Source: Serripes groenlandicus
Taxonomy: Eukaryota > Mollusca > Bivalvia > Cardiida > Cardiidae
Assembly: GCA_031761405.1 (NCBI GenBank)
Contig: JASEVX010000001.1
Location: forward strand, 195,813,706 to 195,877,705
DNA: 64,000 nucleotides
Direction: 5' to 3'
Position 1 is the first letter of the stretch. The number at the start of each line of letters is the position of its first letter. Shown here piece after piece: positions 62,080-64,000 of the stretch. The notes under the pieces were generated by a model, which ran no database searches, had not been told where the DNA came from, and worked only from the letters and a program-made list of their open reading frames with translations. Both the position numbers and the translations under genes were made by a program.

Positions 62080-62629
62080 GTTCTGTAGGGCTATCGAGTT
62101 TCTGACTTTATTTACGTCAATGTTTTGATATTGGAAGCACTTTAATAACTGCAATAAAAATAATGCTGTTTCGGCCATTACCATGTGATATTTTACCACT
62201 AGATGCAGGCCAGCCAGACCATCCGTGCACTTTCCATATATACTATGATATTTCTTCCGACGCGGATTTCTTATCACCCTTAACCCTTCAAAACACCCAA
62301 CATATCTGCAGCAGACGATTTTGAACAAGTCGCGCTTGCAAAAGAAGAAATTGCTCCTAATGAATAATTTCTACAATGTTTTCAAAAGCCGTCTGTATGT
62401 GGGAAAGGGTTACTATAGTGGCTGTACCAGATCCCCTTTCGCGTGACTCGATGTTTGAGGTCAGCTATCAGAAACAGACACACATATACAAACGATCGAA
62501 AGATTCGTCAAGATCTACCTGTTCGCTTATATTCTATGTAACATGTTGGTTATAATACTCAATGCGCATGCCTAATGTTTCCCGCCCTTCAGGGTGCCAG
62601 CTCTAACCAGGGCAGTCGTTAGTAAACCT

Positions 62630-62835
62630 TATTCACGATCAAGTCGTCTACGTTGCATGCAATGCCTTTGAGGCCTTCAATAATTTCCTCCATTTTCCTG
62701 TTATATATGTCTTGCGACTACTTAAGACCCATCGGCAGTCTTAGATAACGGTAACGACCGAAAGGAGTCGCACATGTCGTGAGTCTCGACGACTCGTCCG
62801 TAAGTTGGCAGGAATAATAAGACCTCGAAGGCATT
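62630..62835 (-). pseudogene. Ty3-type reverse-transcriptase fragment in inverted orientation
   Basis: The minus strand reads an RT finger/palm segment with RLTTCATPFGRYRYLRLPMG, then an in-frame TAG, then the next palm block ending at a V-D-D catalytic motif near 62645-62660. It is head-to-head with the plus-strand pol fragment that follows, sharing about 35 bp around V-D-D in opposite orientation. Degraded; described as a remnant only. Confidence 0.75.
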
Positions 62836-63555
62836 GCATGCATCGTAGACGACTTGATCGTTTTTGGAAAATCCAAGTCGGAACACGATCGCAACCTCAA
62901 AACATTATTGATACGTGCTAGGGAAAAGGGACTGAAGTTCAATCCGGACAAAGTTTGTATATGCCAAACTGAAGTGATCTACTTTGGTCACGTGATTACA
63001 AACAAAGGTTTATCTGTAGACAAAGAAAAAGTCTCCGCAATTTTGAATATGAAAACCCCGAACTCCAGACATGAGCTAGAAACCCTGCTGGGCATGGTGA
63101 CCTATCTGTTTTTGCGCAAAACCTCGCGGAGATGACTAGCCCGCTTCGCGCGCTTTTGAAAAAAAGACACAGAGTTCATTTGGAGCCCAGAACAGGACGA
63201 AGCATTTGATAAGGTCAAAAAGTTCATAACGCAAGCATCAGTCCTGAAATACTTTGACTATGCCAAATCGGTCACGCTGCAGGTCGACGCAAGTTCAAAG
63301 GGTATTGGTGCAGTTTGCCTACAAGATGGCAAGCCGATCTCTTACGCTTCAAAAACATTGACTGAAAGCCAAATATCATGGGCACAAATTGAATATGAAA
63401 TGCTAGCTATTGTATTCGGTTGCGTGAGATTCAAACAATATATTTATGGCAAACGCGCAATAGTTGAAAGTGATTGCAAGCCCATCATTTCAATTATGAA
63501 GAAACCATTGTGTGTTGCGCCACCTAGGTTACACAGAATGCTCTTGCAGCATTAA
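62828..63555 (+). pseudogene. Ty3-type retrotransposon pol remnant (RT thumb to RNase H)
   Basis: The frame starts at the V-D-D catalytic motif (62848-62860), continues through VIYFGHVITNKGLSVD and the thumb, then RNase H with VTLQVDASSKGIGAVCLQDG, WAQIEYEMLAIVFG and FKQYIYGKRAIVESDCKP, as in Ty3/Gypsy elements. At least two frame breaks (near 63105 and in the A run near 63160) and a stop after LHRMLLQH disable it. No LTR was seen. Decayed sequence may continue to about 63800. Confidence 0.85.
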
Positions 63556-64000
63556 AGTAATTCATAAAAAATAAACTAGTATACCGTTATGTGATGCGTT
63601 AAGTAGAAATTTCGTATCGAAAATATATCAAGACCTATTCAACGATCTTGATACGCACGTTCACACACGGTATTACAACAATTAACTACAAGAAGAATAT
63701 TGATGCTTTGTCGCCGCGCATGATTTTGAAGCATGACTTAAAGGAAGCAGATTTAGTTCAGTACATTTAAATAACTTGTGCAAGCAGACAGGATGTAAAT
63801 ATTTCGAACAAGAAGGTCGAATGTCCCTTTATTTTAAACCAGAAGTCCAAGATGTGCTTATATTGCTCACCTGGCTACCATAGCCTATATAACAAAGTTA
63901 CCAAGAGCAGAAAGGGTCAATATTGACGTAGGGTCAACATAAAGCAAGAATTATTAAGTATGTTTTGTTTGTTTGTAATGTCACTATAATCGTACATGCC
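63556..64000. other. Window end: probable decayed retrotransposon tail
   Basis: No open frame or repeat could be assigned. Position after the RNase H remnant suggests degenerate pol sequence, but I cannot support it by motif. Confidence 0.3.

Noticed and set aside
62718..62951. 77-codon minus-strand frame
   Set aside because: Only the end facing 62720-62820 is a genuine RT fragment. The rest is the antisense of the plus-strand pol remnant across the palindrome.

Overview
This window is animal nuclear DNA, most likely from a bivalve mollusc. It is AT-rich, its genes are split into short exons with GT-AG introns, and well over half of it is repeats. The bivalve call rests on the repeat style: tRNA-derived SINEs with a shared 3' domain, tandem-core elements of about 160 bp, and swarms of small inverted-repeat elements. 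It is an inference, not a proof. No prokaryotic features are present.

Two conserved genes were assembled exon by exon from reading frame, splice sites and similarity to known families. (1) The minus strand, 22315 down to 6099, carries the first seven coding exons (about 270 residues) of the condensin-2 subunit D3 gene (NCAPD3); the rest lies beyond base 1. (2) The plus strand, 32106 to 57680, carries a complete 13-exon gene for glycine C-acetyltransferase (GCAT, 2-amino-3-ketobutyrate CoA ligase): 430 residues with every intron phase closing and the PLP lysine at K275. The genes are divergent, with 9.8 kb between their start codons. They have no obvious functional link: one acts in chromosome condensation, the other in mitochondrial threonine breakdown.

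Layout: 1-6100, NCAPD3 intron 7 with a three-deep nest of DNA transposons (hAT-like, then a TTA-duplicating element, then a third inverted-repeat element). 6100-22315, NCAPD3 exons separated by tandem-core elements, SINEs and a decayed duplicate of exon 4. 22316-32105, intergenic: SINEs, a palindromic element, a LINE fragment and a 40-bp minisatellite grown out of a SINE. 32106-57680, GCAT, whose introns hold about ten near-complete copies of a TTAA-ended element, large tandem arrays and a 5'-truncated LINE. 57681-64000, 3' flank with a 517-bp tandem duplication and a broken Ty3-type retrotransposon.

The most unusual theme is tandem arrays seeded from recognisable sequence: the GCAT exon-2 splice acceptor (7 x 30 bp), GCAT exon 4 (4 x 70 bp), the end of the TTAA element (about 47 x 35 bp) and a SINE interior (about 22 x 40 bp). 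A second theme is a set of sequence-unrelated elements that share one architecture: terminal hairpin, short subterminal inverted repeat and a 150-180 bp tandem core. These look like non-autonomous Helentron-type elements. I found no convincing new gene system.
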